Assembly: GCF_015160855.1 (NCBI RefSeq)
Contig: NZ_CP063373.1
Coordinates: forward strand, 1,860,001 to 1,924,000
Direction: 5' to 3'
Length of the DNA stretch: 64,000 nucleotides
From: Streptomyces ferrugineus
GTDB lineage: Bacteria; Actinomycetota; Actinomycetes; Streptomycetales; Streptomycetaceae
Of this stretch, positions 49,768 to 60,752 are shown piece by piece; the stretch's first letter is position 1, and each line of letters begins with the position of its first letter. The notes under the pieces are model-generated. The model was given only the letters and a program-made list of their open reading frames with translations, searched no databases and had not been told where the DNA came from. Made by a program: the position numbers and the translations under genes.

Positions 49768-50026
49768 GGGTCCTCCAGCGGATGGGTGGGTGCTCCGGCC
49801 ATGGGTTCGTGCTCTGCTCCGGCGAGGAGATACGACGTCCTACGTCCTCCCGGTCAGCGCGACCATAGGTGGGGCGATGAGGGGGGTCAAGGGATCTCAC
49901 ACGAATGGCGCATCTGCCACAGGTCGGACCAATGGCGCTGTGAAATGGCGTGAGTTGACCCATCGTCAGGGGCGTATCCGGCGGACATGGGACGTGGGAC
50001 GTCCGGGTGCGCGTACCATGCGCCGC
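49768..50026. promoter_or_regulatory. Divergent control region with FadR-type operator candidate
   Basis: This region lies between the importer operon and the GntR gene. The palindrome GGTCGGACC within CAGGTCGGACCAAT at 49919-49932 fits the T-N-G-T-N3-A-C-N-A operator style of FadR-group GntR proteins. TACCAT at 50014-50019 is the GntR -10 box. The GntR protein is therefore expected to repress both directions. Confidence 0.45.
50014..50019 (+). promoter_or_regulatory. -10 box TACCAT, predicted leaderless start
   Basis: TACCAT is followed by 7 bases and the ATG at 50027, with no ribosome-binding site. This is why 50027 is preferred over the in-frame ATG at 50018, which lies within the -10 box. 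Confidence 0.5.
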
Positions 50027-50749
50027 ATGCCCGGGCAGCCCAGGAACAGTCGTACGTCCGAGGAGTCCAGGAACAGCCGGATCCAGCGCCAGGTCATGCA
50101 ACTGATCATCGACCGCAGGCTCCGGGCCGGCGCGCTCCTGCCCACCGAGGCCGAGCTGATGGAGGACCTCGGTGTCAGCCGCAACTCCGTGCGCGAGGCG
50201 CTCAAGGCGCTGCAGGCCCTCGACATCGTGGAGATCCGGCACGGCTACGGCACCTATGTCGGCGAGGCGTCCCTCACCCCCCTGATCGACGGCCTGACCT
50301 TTCGCACCCTGGCCCGGCACGACCATGACGACTCCGCGGCGCTGGCGGAGATCCTCCAGGTGCGCGAGGTGCTGGAGGAGGGGCTGATCCGGCGGGTGGC
50401 GGCGACGGTGACGGAGGCCGAGCTGGACCGGCTGGAGGCGGTCGTGTCGCGGATGGAGGCGGCGGGGCGGGCGGGGCGGGCCTTTCCCGACCTGGACCGC
50501 GCATTCCACGAGCTGCTGTACGCCTCGCTGGGCAACGACCTCGTGCCGCAGCTTCTGGCCGCCTTCTGGACGGTCTTCCGTCGCGTCAACGGCGCCCGCG
50601 GCCGCCCCGACGACCCCTCACCCGAACTCACCGCCCGCTGGCACCGGGACATCGTCACGGCCCTGCGCACCGGGGACGTCGAGGGTGCGCAGCAAGCGAT
50701 GGCGGTCCATTTCCGGGGGATCGAGGCACGGGCACGACGACTCGGCTGA
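50027..50749 (+). CDS. GntR-family regulator, FadR subgroup
   Basis: This 240-residue regulator has an N-terminal winged helix-turn-helix (LLPTEAELMEDLGVSRNSVR, then EALKALQALDIVEIRHGYGTY) and a C-terminal all-helical FCD domain with likely metal ligands (Asp in DLDRAFHELL, His in RWHRDIV and VHFRGIE). It is divergent from the ABC importer/aldolase operon and is the obvious candidate regulator of it, with the ligand probably the imported compound or its product. The FadR subgroup includes the sialic-acid regulator NanR. It is probably translated from a leaderless mRNA. Confidence 0.9.
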   Translation: MPGQPRNSRTSEESRNSRIQRQVMQLIIDRRLRAGALLPTEAELMEDLGVSRNSVREALKALQALDIVEIRHGYGTYVGEASLTPLIDGLTFRTLARHDHDDSAALAEILQVREVLEEGLIRRVAATVTEAELDRLEAVVSRMEAAGRAGRAFPDLDRAFHELLYASLGNDLVPQLLAAFWTVFRRVNGARGRPDDPSPELTARWHRDIVTALRTGDVEGAQQAMAVHFRGIEARARRLG

Positions 50750-50756
50750 CGGCGGT

Positions 50757-50787
50757 GCCCTGAAGGGGCCCTGTCCTCAAACGCCGG
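50757..50787. repeat. REP-like element fragment
   Basis: GCCCTGAAGGGGCC followed by TGTCCTCAAACGCCGGAG matches the inner part of the elements at 1716-1933 and 20932-21180. It forms a GGCCC/GGGCC-type hairpin just after the GntR stop. Confidence 0.7.
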
Positions 50788-50859
50788 AGTTCGGCCGCTC
50801 GACCGCCTATTCTTGCGAACGCTCGAACTTCTGATCTAGCGATGCCGGAAGGAAACCGT

Positions 50860-51576
50860 GTGAGCGGGAACTTAGTGCGGGGATTCGCGGTGGCCTCTGC
50901 CACTGCGGTCACCACTGTCGGCGCCGTCGCGGGAGCTGCCCAGAGCAGCACCGGCCAGTCGGTGAACGACACCGAAGCGACAGCGAGCGACTCGACCCTC
51001 CTCGCGGACCTACCCGCGGGGCAGCAAGCTCAGGTGCCGTCGGCCTCCCTGACCCAGCAGGCCGACTCGCAGGCCGTCGCCGCGGACAACACCGCAAGGA
51101 AGACCGCGGCGGAGGAGGCCCGCAAGCAGGCCGCGAAGGACGCGATCGCCAAGCAGGAGGCGGCGGCCGAGCAGCAGGCCCTCAAGGAGGCCAAGGAGCG
51201 CGAGGAGGCGCGGCAGAAAGCCGGTCGATCGTCGACAGGCTCCTCGGCGACGGACATCTCCAGCCCCTCGACGCAGTCCTCGTACACCGCTGCCCAGGTC
51301 CAGGCCATCGCGCGGCAGATAGTGCCCGGCGATCAGTTCCAGTGCTTCAGCAACATCGTGCAGCACGAGTCCGGCTGGAATCACAAGGCGGTCAACCCCT
51401 CTTCCGGGGCCTACGGTCTCGTACAGGCCTATCCCGGCTCCAAGATGTCGTCTGCCGGAGCCGACTGGCGGACCAATCCGGCCACGCAGATCAAGTGGGG
51501 CCTGAACTACATGAACGACCGCTATGGCAGTCCCTGCGACGCCTGGGCGTTCTGGCAGGCCAACGGCTCCTACTGA
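50860..51576 (+). CDS. Secreted lysozyme-like (SLT-type) protein
   Basis: This is a 238-residue secreted protein. After a signal peptide (to about AGAAQ) comes a coiled, Ala/Lys/Glu/Gln-rich stretch (residues about 75-120) and a C-terminal transglycosylase-like domain: NIVQHESGWN carries the catalytic Glu, and SSGAYGLVQAYPG and WGLNYMNDRYGSPCDAWAFW follow. It should cleave cell-wall glycan strands. The GTG at 50860 has AGGAAA upstream. Codon 5 is TTA (50872-50874), so translation may depend on the bldA tRNA and be delayed to late growth. Confidence 0.9.
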   Translation: MSGNLVRGFAVASATAVTTVGAVAGAAQSSTGQSVNDTEATASDSTLLADLPAGQQAQVPSASLTQQADSQAVAADNTARKTAAEEARKQAAKDAIAKQEAAAEQQALKEAKEREEARQKAGRSSTGSSATDISSPSTQSSYTAAQVQAIARQIVPGDQFQCFSNIVQHESGWNHKAVNPSSGAYGLVQAYPGSKMSSAGADWRTNPATQIKWGLNYMNDRYGSPCDAWAFWQANGSY

Positions 51577-51588
51577 GCCGACGTCCAG

Positions 51589-51606
51589 AGTCCGGCGTTT
51601 GAGGAC
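51589..51606. repeat. REP-like core fragment
   Basis: AGTCCGGCGTTTGAGGAC is the bare core of the repeat family, here without arms or hairpin partner, between the lysozyme-like gene and a VOC gene. Confidence 0.6.
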
Positions 51607-51659
51607 CCGGGTCGGTGACGGTGGTCAGGAATCGAGAAGCGGTGGCCCGGTGGCACGGC

Positions 51660-51665
51660 TAGCGT
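51660..51665 (+). promoter_or_regulatory. -10 box TAGCGT, predicted leaderless start
   Basis: TAGCGT is followed by 7 bases and the ATG at 51673. An in-frame GTG at 51664 lies inside the -10 box, so 51673 is the better start. Confidence 0.5.
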
Positions 51666-51672
51666 GACGGGC

Positions 51673-52083
51673 ATGGACATCAGCATTCACGCCAGCTTCC
51701 TTCCGCACGACGACCCGGACGCCTCCCTGGCCTTCTACCGCGACGCCCTCGGCTTCGAGGTCCGTACCGACGTCGGACAGGGCAAGATGCGCTGGATCAC
51801 GGTCGGCCCCGTCGGCCAGCCCGGCACGTCCATCCTGCTCGCCCCGCCCACCGCCGACCCCGGCATCACCGACGACGAGCGCCGCGTCATCGCCGAGATG
51901 ATGGCCAAGGGCACCTACGGCTGGATCCTGCTGGCCACCGGCGATGTCGACGACACCTTCGAGAAGGTGCAGGCCAGCGGCGCCGAGGTCGTCCAGGAAC
52001 CCACCGACCAGCCGTACGGCATCCGCGACTGCGCCTTCCGCGACCCCGCGGGCAACATGGTCCGTATCCAGGAGCGGGGCTGA
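51673..52083 (+). CDS. VOC-family (glyoxalase-like) protein
   Basis: This 136-residue single-unit vicinal-oxygen-chelate protein has ASFLPHDDPDASLAFYRDALGF at the start and the terminal strand GNMVRIQE, with Glu as a usual metal ligand. It could be a bleomycin-resistance-like binder or a lyase; no substrate is evident. It precedes a UvrA paralogue by 62 bases and an AraC regulator comes after that. VOC, UvrA-like and AraC genes may form one response to a DNA-binding compound. Confidence 0.85.
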   Translation: MDISIHASFLPHDDPDASLAFYRDALGFEVRTDVGQGKMRWITVGPVGQPGTSILLAPPTADPGITDDERRVIAEMMAKGTYGWILLATGDVDDTFEKVQASGAEVVQEPTDQPYGIRDCAFRDPAGNMVRIQERG

Positions 52084-52145
52084 GCCGAGCACCCGACCGA
52101 CAAGACCGGCAGCGTTCCCGACCGATCCGCAATGGAGACCACACG

Positions 52146-54509
<2,364 letters not shown>

Positions 54510-54613
54510 CGGCGATGTGCCTCGCCTCCGCACCGGTGATGGCCCTCCTCTCGTCCCGCTCCCGTCAGACGCGGGAGTGGACGAGGTGGGAGGGGCTTGG
54601 GGAAGATGCGGGT

Positions 54614-55102
<489 letters not shown>

Positions 55103-55106
55103 CGGG

Positions 55107-56054
55107 CTACGGCAGGGTTCGCTGGTAGTACTTGTCCTCGTCGGAGTCGTACACCAGCTTGCCGCCGGCGTCGTAGCCCTTGACGTGGGGCGCCAGGGTG
55201 ACCTGCTCGTTGAGCACGCCGGACGCCACGAACCGGCCTCGGTCGAGGACCGCCTCGGCGCTGGAGTCGCCGTAGGAGACCGTCACCTTGGCCACCGACT
55301 CCCTGACGATGCCGATCACGCCCCAGCGGAACGGCAGCTTCCAGTTGCCTCGGTCCAGGAACGACTGCTGGTAGAGCTTGCCGCTGTTGGGGTCGACGAA
55401 CACCGGCCCCTCGTCCGGGATGGCGTCGGTGTCGTCGCCGAAGCCGGTGACGCCCTGGGTCTCGCCGTCCTTGATGTTGCACAGCAGATGGATCCGCTGC
55501 GGCTGCTCCCGCGTCGCGACGACGTACATGCCGTCGCCGGGCGTGTTGGAGTCGCCGGTGCTGCGCATCGCCAGCAGGATCCGGTAGTCGCCCGGTGCGC
55601 CCGGGTCCGTCTCGCCCCGGGTGAGCCCCGACCGTTGGAAGGCCAGACAGCTCTCCAGGCCCTCCGCCGCCTGCTCGAAGGTGATCCCGTCCAGCAACTG
55701 CCCCGCCGTGGCCGGCCGCCCGGGCCCGCTCGGGGTCGGGGACGGCGTCGGGGTCGGCGTCGGCGAGGCGCTCCGCGAGGCGCCCGCCGTGGGCTTCGGG
55801 GACGTCGCCGGGCCGGCCCCCGGACCCCCGCCGCTCAGCGCGTACGCCCCGACCGGCATCGCCGCCAGCGTCACCAGCGCCGCCCCCGCCGCGGCCACCC
55901 GGCGCCGCCGCTCGACCACGCCCCGCCGCCGGATCGCCGGATACGGCGCCGGAGACGGCCGGATCGTGTACGCGTCCTCGGCGAGCAGCTCGCGCAGCCG
56001 CTCCTCGAAGTCCCGCTCGCCGTCGGCTTCCCGCCGCCGCTCGTCGTCGTTCAC
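55107..56054 (-). CDS. Single-pass membrane protein coupled to the ECF sigma gene
   Basis: This 315-residue protein has an N-terminal cytosolic part (~50 residues, LRELLAEDAYTIRPSPAPYP), one membrane helix (AAAGAALVTLAAMPVGAYAL), a Pro/Thr/Ser-rich linker (SASPTPTPTPSPTPSG) and an extracytoplasmic domain with two Cys. The position suggests an anti-sigma factor or accessory sensor for SigE-type ECF factors, but no zinc-binding anti-sigma motif is seen. The GTG overlaps the sigma stop (GTGA). The external domain is of unknown family. Confidence 0.82.
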   Translation of the reverse strand: MNDDERRREADGERDFEERLRELLAEDAYTIRPSPAPYPAIRRRGVVERRRRVAAAGAALVTLAAMPVGAYALSGGGPGAGPATSPKPTAGASRSASPTPTPTPSPTPSGPGRPATAGQLLDGITFEQAAEGLESCLAFQRSGLTRGETDPGAPGDYRILLAMRSTGDSNTPGDGMYVVATREQPQRIHLLCNIKDGETQGVTGFGDDTDAIPDEGPVFVDPNSGKLYQQSFLDRGNWKLPFRWGVIGIVRESVAKVTVSYGDSSAEAVLDRGRFVASGVLNEQVTLAPHVKGYDAGGKLVYDSDEDKYYQRTLP

Positions 56055-56575
56055 CTGCTGCCTCCCTGCCCGGACGACGTCATCCGGGACAGCCCCGGAA
56101 ACGCACGCAACTTCGCCAGCCCCTTCGACGCCTGGCTCTTGACCGTGCCGACGGAGCAGCCGAGCACATCGGCGACCTCCGCCTCCGACAGGTCCTCCCA
56201 GTAGCGCATGACGACCACCGCCCGCTGCTTGGGCGGCAGTCGGGCCAGCGCCCGGAGCAGCGCACCGCGCTCGTCCACGCCCGCGTAGCCCGCGTCGCGC
56301 CCCGCCTGCTCGGGCGGTGCGGCCGTCAGCGCTTCGGGGACCCGCCGCTTGCGGAACCGGTCGCTGTTGCAGCTCACCAGCATCCGCCGGACGTACGCCT
56401 CCGGGTTGTCGGCACGCGCCACCCGCCGCCATGAGCGGTACGCCTTCGCCAGCGCCGTCTGCGTCAGGTCCTCGGCGTGGTGCGCGTCGCCGGTGAGGAG
56501 ATACGCGGTCCGCACCAGATGGGACCATCGCGCCCTGACGAACTCCTGGAACTGGGCCTCTTGTTCGGCCTGCAT
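56051..56575 (-). CDS. ECF sigma factor, SigE-like (SCO4-type) group
   Basis: This 174-residue sigma factor has region 2 (VRTAYLLTGDAHHAEDLTQT, then YRSWRRVARADNPEAYVRRM) and region 4 (LPPKQRAVVVMRYWEDLSEA, then VADVLGCSVGTVKSQASKG). It redirects RNA polymerase to its own regulon. The group is actinobacterial and usually paired with a membrane protein, as here. The ATG at 56575 has GAGGGAGGG upstream. The stimulus is unknown. Confidence 0.93.
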   Translation of the reverse strand: MQAEQEAQFQEFVRARWSHLVRTAYLLTGDAHHAEDLTQTALAKAYRSWRRVARADNPEAYVRRMLVSCNSDRFRKRRVPEALTAAPPEQAGRDAGYAGVDERGALLRALARLPPKQRAVVVMRYWEDLSEAEVADVLGCSVGTVKSQASKGLAKLRAFPGLSRMTSSGQGGSR

Positions 56576-56648
56576 CAAGCACCCTCCCTCGCCCTCCAGA
56601 CCGCCGATGCGGGCGAATCGGTTGCCCGGCCCACGCGACTCGTTTCGA

Positions 56649-57042
56649 ATGGGTGCGTGGACGGCGACGAGCGGTGGAACGAGAGCGAGGCGGGAGCGCG
56701 CGGCCCGCACCGCCCCCGGAGGCCCCTCGGCCTCGCACTGGATCCGCTGGCCCGACTTCCGTCTCCCGGCCGACCGCGAGGCCGCCCGCGCCGCTCTTGC
56801 CGAGGCGTGGAAGCGGGCCACCGCCATGGGGGTCCCCCCGGGCTCGAGCGAAGCCGAGAGCTTGGGGGAGTGTGGAGATCGCGTGCGGCGGCGGTCGGGG
56901 GCGTACGGGGACGGCGCTGGCGTGTCTGGCGGTGCTGGACGGCGTGCCGGCCGAGGACGCCGTGGACTTCGTACGGCGGAACTACGACCGGCACGCCGTG
57001 GAGACGCCGTGGCAGCGCGGGTATGTGCGGCGGTTCAGGTGA
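56649..57042 (+). pseudogene. Protein-tyrosine-phosphatase-like gene disrupted by a palindromic element
   Basis: The 3' half encodes VEIACGGGRGRTGTALACLA, a Cys-x5-Arg phosphatase loop (CGGGRGRT), and ends PWQRGYVRRF. The 5' half encodes HWIRWPDFRLPADREAARAA and EAWKRATA in another frame. Between them lies the 46-bp palindrome at 56825-56870. Removing exactly those bases joins the halves in frame as EAWKRATAVEIACGGG. The N-terminal region before HWIRW is also shortened and appears to use a third frame, so the gene may be decayed at both places. Its end overlaps the convergent beta-lactamase gene by 8 bases. Confidence 0.8.
56825..56870. mobile_element. Short palindromic mobile-like element, copy 2 (frame-breaking)
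   Basis: This 46-bp element is nearly identical to the one at 24692-24733: CATGGGGGTCCCCCC, then GGGCTCGAGCGAAGCCGAGA, then GCTTGGGGGAG. It is 4 bases longer in the stem. Because 46 is not a multiple of three it breaks the phosphatase gene. The tip GCGAAGC and the GGGGGTCCCCC arm are shared with copy 1. Confidence 0.8.
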
Positions 57043-57895
57043 GCGTTTCCGCCAGGAACTCGGTGGCCTTCACGATCAGGGCGTGGTCGTAGTCGGCGTC
57101 CTGCTCGGGCCGTGTCGTCTGGACCGCCAGGACGAGCGGCGTGCCGTCCTCGGTCCAGGCGATGCCCACGTCGTTGTTGGCGCCGTAGGAGCCGCCGCCG
57201 GTCTTGTCGGCGATCGCCCAGGTCGGGGGCAGGGCCGCGCGGAAGCGGTTGACGCTGGTGGTGTTGTTCAGCAGCCAGTGGGTGAGGAGGTCCCGGTCGG
57301 GTCGGTTCAGGGTGTTGCCGAGGACCAGACGGGCGTAGGTGCGGCCGATCGCGCGCGGGCTCGTGGTGTCCGTGACGCGCCACGGCTCCGCCGAGTTGAG
57401 CTCGGTCTCCCAGCGGTCGAGGCGGGTCACCGGGTCGCCGAGCGAGCGGGCGAAGCGGGTGATGGCGGTGGGGCCGCCGAGCTCGCGCAGCAGGAGGTTG
57501 CCCGCCGTGTTGTCGCTGAACCGGATAGCCACGTCGGCGAGTTCGCCGACGGTCATGCCGGTCGCCAGATTCTGCTCGGTCTTGTCGGAGTTGGCCACCA
57601 GGTCGGCCGCCGTGTAGTGGATCCGCTTGGCGAGCACCTCGCCGTCCCGGTCCAGGTCGCGCAGCACCGCCGCGGCGGCCAGCGGCTTGAACAGCGAGCA
57701 GATCGGGAAGCGCTCGTCGGCGCGATGGGCGACGGTCTGCTTCGTACGGACGTTGTACGCGAACACGCCCAGACGGGCGCCGTGCTGCCGCTCCAGTTCA
57801 CGGAGGCGGTCGGTGGTGGCGTGGGCGGGGGCGCCGGTGAGGAGCGCTGCGGCGGTGGCGGTACCTGCGGTGAGCAGGGTGCGTCGGCCTAAGAT
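57035..57895 (-). CDS. Class A beta-lactamase, start codon non-canonical or lost
   Basis: This serine beta-lactamase of about 286 residues has the family motifs: active-site Ser-x-x-Lys in CSLFK, SDN in RFSDNTAG, and KTG in DKTGGGSYG. The signal peptide GRRTLLTAGTATAAALLTG ends near AHA. A strong ribosome-binding site GAAGGAGA at 57901-57908 points, with 6-base spacing, to ATC at 57893-57895, followed by TTA (bldA codon). No in-frame ATG, GTG or TTG lies between there and about 58057. Start at ATC, a far-upstream TTG/GTG (which would overlap the divergent gene), or a mutated ATG are the options. All catalytic parts are intact. Confidence 0.82.
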   Translation of the reverse strand: MLGRRTLLTAGTATAAALLTGAPAHATTDRLRELERQHGARLGVFAYNVRTKQTVAHRADERFPICSLFKPLAAAAVLRDLDRDGEVLAKRIHYTAADLVANSDKTEQNLATGMTVGELADVAIRFSDNTAGNLLLRELGGPTAITRFARSLGDPVTRLDRWETELNSAEPWRVTDTTSPRAIGRTYARLVLGNTLNRPDRDLLTHWLLNNTTSVNRFRAALPPTWAIADKTGGGSYGANNDVGIAWTEDGTPLVLAVQTTRPEQDADYDHALIVKATEFLAETLT

Positions 57896-58049
57896 CTCGG
57901 TCTCCTTCGCTCGGATTTCGACTGGTGGATTTCGTCTGACGGGTGATGACGATCTCTGCAGTGATCGACGCCGTACGGCATTCCTTGGTTGCAGTGCCGT
58001 AGACCATCGGCCGACGGCGCGGCGCGCGGATGCTCGCCACAGTGGCCGT

Positions 58050-59183
58050 ATGGAGAACACCAAGGGGATCAGCCGGGCACGTTTTCTCGCGGGGGCGGCG
58101 GCCGTCGGACTGGCGGGGGCGGTGCTGCCCGCGGGGCAGGCGGGGGCGACCGGGGGAGGGCGAGGGCTGCGGCACCGGGGCGTCGTCTACACCGTCGGCG
58201 CGGGGGAGACGCCCGGCACCGCGTGGAGCGCGGCCCGGATGCGCCGGGACATCCGCGTCATCCGCGACGAGCTGCACGCCGACACGGTCGACGTCACCGG
58301 CGACGGCGTCGACCGCCTCACCGCCACCGCCGCCGAGGCCGCCGAACGCGGGCTGCACGTCTGGCTCCAGCCGACCCTCGGGGACGTGCCGGAGCGGGAG
58401 ATCCTGGACTCGATCGCCGAGTGCGGCCGGTTCGCGGAGCGGCTGCGCCGGCAGGGCGCGAGTGTCGACTTCAGCGTGGGCTGCGAGTTCTGGCTGTTCG
58501 TGCCGGGGATCGTCCCGGGCGAGACGGTCCTGGACCGCGTCGAGAACCTCCAGAAGGGCACCGTCGACGAGGCGAGGATGCAGCGCCGCCTGGCTCGCTT
58601 CACCGCGAAGGCGGCGGCGGTCGGCCGCGACGTCTTCCACGGCCGCCTCAGCTACGCCGCCGCCCAGGACGAGGAGTTCGAGCCGGTCGACTGGAACCTC
58701 TTCGACGTCGTGGGCATCGACTACTACTCGTACCATCGTCAACAGGCCGACTACATCCGTGAGTTGCGCCGCTATCAGCGTTGGGGCAAGCCTCTGGCCA
58801 TCACCGAGTTCGGCACCTGCGCCTACGTCGGCGCCCCCGAGACGGCCGGCATGGGCTGGAACATCGTCGACTACACGAAGGAGCCCAACGAGATCAAGGG
58901 CGACCCGGTGCGCAGCGAGCGCACCCAGGCCGCCTACCTGATCGATCTCGTGGAGGTGTTCGAGTCGATGGGCCTCTACGCGGCGATGGCCTTCGAGTTC
59001 GTCACCCCGGACGCCCCGCACCGCCCCGACAACCCCCGCTACGACCTGGACCTGGCGAGCTACGCCATCACCAAGCCGATCAAGGACCGGCCGGACGACC
59101 CGGCGTCGGACTGGCACTGGGAGCCGAAGGAGGCGTTCCACGCGCTGGCCCGGCGGTACCGCAGGTGCGCTCAGTCGCAGTAG
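58050..59183 (+). CDS. Tat-exported TIM-barrel (glycosidase-like) protein
   Basis: This 377-residue protein has a signal peptide (SRARFLAGAAAVGLAGAVLP to about QAGA; one Arg pair-like start, probably Tat). The mature part looks like a (beta/alpha)8 glycosidase: GLHVWLQPTLGD, VDFSVGCEFWLFV (Glu), NLFDVVGIDYYSYH, LAITEFGTCAYVG (Glu) and FEFVTPDAP. Two Glu at the ends of strands would be acid/base and nucleophile. The substrate is unknown. The stop overlaps the convergent S33 gene by 13 bases. The start lies 154 bases from the divergent beta-lactamase. Confidence 0.78.
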   Translation: MENTKGISRARFLAGAAAVGLAGAVLPAGQAGATGGGRGLRHRGVVYTVGAGETPGTAWSAARMRRDIRVIRDELHADTVDVTGDGVDRLTATAAEAAERGLHVWLQPTLGDVPEREILDSIAECGRFAERLRRQGASVDFSVGCEFWLFVPGIVPGETVLDRVENLQKGTVDEARMQRRLARFTAKAAAVGRDVFHGRLSYAAAQDEEFEPVDWNLFDVVGIDYYSYHRQQADYIRELRRYQRWGKPLAITEFGTCAYVGAPETAGMGWNIVDYTKEPNEIKGDPVRSERTQAAYLIDLVEVFESMGLYAAMAFEFVTPDAPHRPDNPRYDLDLASYAITKPIKDRPDDPASDWHWEPKEAFHALARRYRRCAQSQ

Positions 59184-60652
59184 AGGTCCCGGGCCGGCCG
59201 CTGCCCGGTCGCCAGGAACCGGGAGACGGTCGCGTCCCCGCAGGCGTTGCCGTTGGCCAGATAGGAGTCGTGCCCCGTGGAGTTCACGGTGACCATGACC
59301 GCCCGCCTGCCGAGGGCGTCGCGCAGCTTGCGGGCGCTACTCGGCGGGGTGGCCACGTCCCGTTCGTTCTGGACGAGCAGGATGTTGGACGGGCCGCGGT
59401 CGGTGACCCGCAGCGGCGCCTCCTTCGGCTGCCACGGCCAGACGGCGCACGGCAGCGCGTTCCTCGGCATGCCCGCGGTGAGCGGGTACTTCGCCCGGCT
59501 CTCGGCGACCTCCTTCTGGTACACGGCGGCCGACCCGGGCCAGGCGGCGTCGTTGCAGACGGTGGCGGAACCGACCGCGAGGTAGCCCTGCAGCGCGGCC
59601 TCCGGCGGGCTCTGCGGCACGGGCGGCACCGTGCCCCGCTGAGCGGCCAGCATCAGCTCGGCCAGGGCCGGGTAGTCGTCGGGGTCGTAGAGGCTGTTCA
59701 GCATGGTGTGGCGCAGCACGTTGCCGTTCAGCTCCGCCGGGTTGGCGCCGGGCCAGGGGATCGGCTCGCGGTCCAGTCGGGCGGCGAGGCGCAGGAACAG
59801 GCGGCGCACCTCGGCGGCGGTGCCGGCCACCCGGTCCGGATTGCCGGGCGCCGACGCCCACTTGGCGAACTCGGGGAAGTTGTCCTCGACGCTCTCCTCG
59901 AACGCCTGGAGCCAGGCGCGCTGGGCCCGCACGGGGTCGGGGTTCTGGTTGCTGTCCAGCACGATGCGGTCGGTGCGGTGCGGGAACAGCTCGCTGTAGG
60001 CGGCGCCGACATAGGTGCCGTAGGAGACGGCCCAGGCGGACAGCCTGCGCTCTCCGAGGGCGGCTCGGACGCTGTCGATGTCGCGGGCGTTGTTCTTGGT
60101 GCTGATGTGCTTCATCAGCTCACCGCCGTTGCGCGCGCAGGCTTCCGCGATGCGCCGGTTGGCGGCCATGGTCCCGGCGACGGATCCGTCCGGGGCGGGC
60201 CAGGGGCGCTGTGTCGTGACGCCGAGTTCACTGCGGTCGACCTCGCAACTCACCGGAGCCGAGGGGGCGTTGCCCCGTGGGGCGACCCCGATCAGGTCAT
60301 AGGCGTCCCGCACCTCCTGAGGCAGCTTCTGCCCCTTGCCCGAGGGGTCGTCGAGGCTCGACCCGCCGGGCCCGCCGGCGATCAGCAGCAGCGCGCCCCG
60401 CCGGGCGGACGGCTTCTCGCTGGGGATACGGGAGACGGCGAGGTCGATCCTCGGGCCGCCGGGGTCGGCGTAGTCCATCGGCACGGACACGGTCGTGCAC
60501 CGCTGGCGCGGATCGAGCCCGTCGCCCTCGCACTCGGCCCACTTCAGCGGGGCGGGCGCGCCGGAGGCGGACGCGGTGAGCGGGGTGACGAGTCCGAAGA
60601 CGACTCCGGAGGCGGCGGCGATCAGGGCGGCACTCTTCGTGATCTGATGCAT
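59171..60652 (-). CDS. Secreted S33-family peptidase (tripeptidyl aminopeptidase-like)
   Basis: This is a 493-residue alpha/beta hydrolase. The signal peptide is residues 1-~30 (SAALIAAASGVVFGLVTPL, cut near SASGA). The oxyanion region is LLIAGGPGGSS, the nucleophile Ser is in WAVSYGTYVG, and the C-terminal part has LLVQNERDVATPP (Asp) and VNSTGHDSY (His). It is of the type that removes N-terminal tripeptides from extracellular proteins in Streptomyces. Three or more Cys suggest disulfides. No strong ribosome-binding site is seen before the ATG. Confidence 0.9.
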   Translation of the reverse strand: MHQITKSAALIAAASGVVFGLVTPLTASASGAPAPLKWAECEGDGLDPRQRCTTVSVPMDYADPGGPRIDLAVSRIPSEKPSARRGALLLIAGGPGGSSLDDPSGKGQKLPQEVRDAYDLIGVAPRGNAPSAPVSCEVDRSELGVTTQRPWPAPDGSVAGTMAANRRIAEACARNGGELMKHISTKNNARDIDSVRAALGERRLSAWAVSYGTYVGAAYSELFPHRTDRIVLDSNQNPDPVRAQRAWLQAFEESVEDNFPEFAKWASAPGNPDRVAGTAAEVRRLFLRLAARLDREPIPWPGANPAELNGNVLRHTMLNSLYDPDDYPALAELMLAAQRGTVPPVPQSPPEAALQGYLAVGSATVCNDAAWPGSAAVYQKEVAESRAKYPLTAGMPRNALPCAVWPWQPKEAPLRVTDRGPSNILLVQNERDVATPPSSARKLRDALGRRAVMVTVNSTGHDSYLANGNACGDATVSRFLATGQRPARDLYCD

Positions 60653-60710
60653 GCACAGCAGCCTGACGGACCGTGACGCAGCGCCACATCCAGACAACTC
60701 CCTTATCTTT

Positions 60711-60730
60711 CCTGGGGTTTACCCCCCAGG
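60711..60730 (-). terminator. Hairpin terminator after the GNAT gene
   Basis: CCTGGGG pairs with CCCCAGG around a short TTTACC loop, 23 bases past the minus-strand GNAT stop and upstream of the S33 gene. Confidence 0.6.
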
Positions 60731-60752
60731 CGACCCTAGGGTGACACCCGCC

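Noticed and set aside
50788-50859. A ydaO-type c-di-AMP riboswitch upstream of the lysozyme-like gene
   Set aside because: Such switches precede some Streptomyces wall-lytic genes, but only about 70 bases separate the REP fragment from the start and no conserved core was seen.
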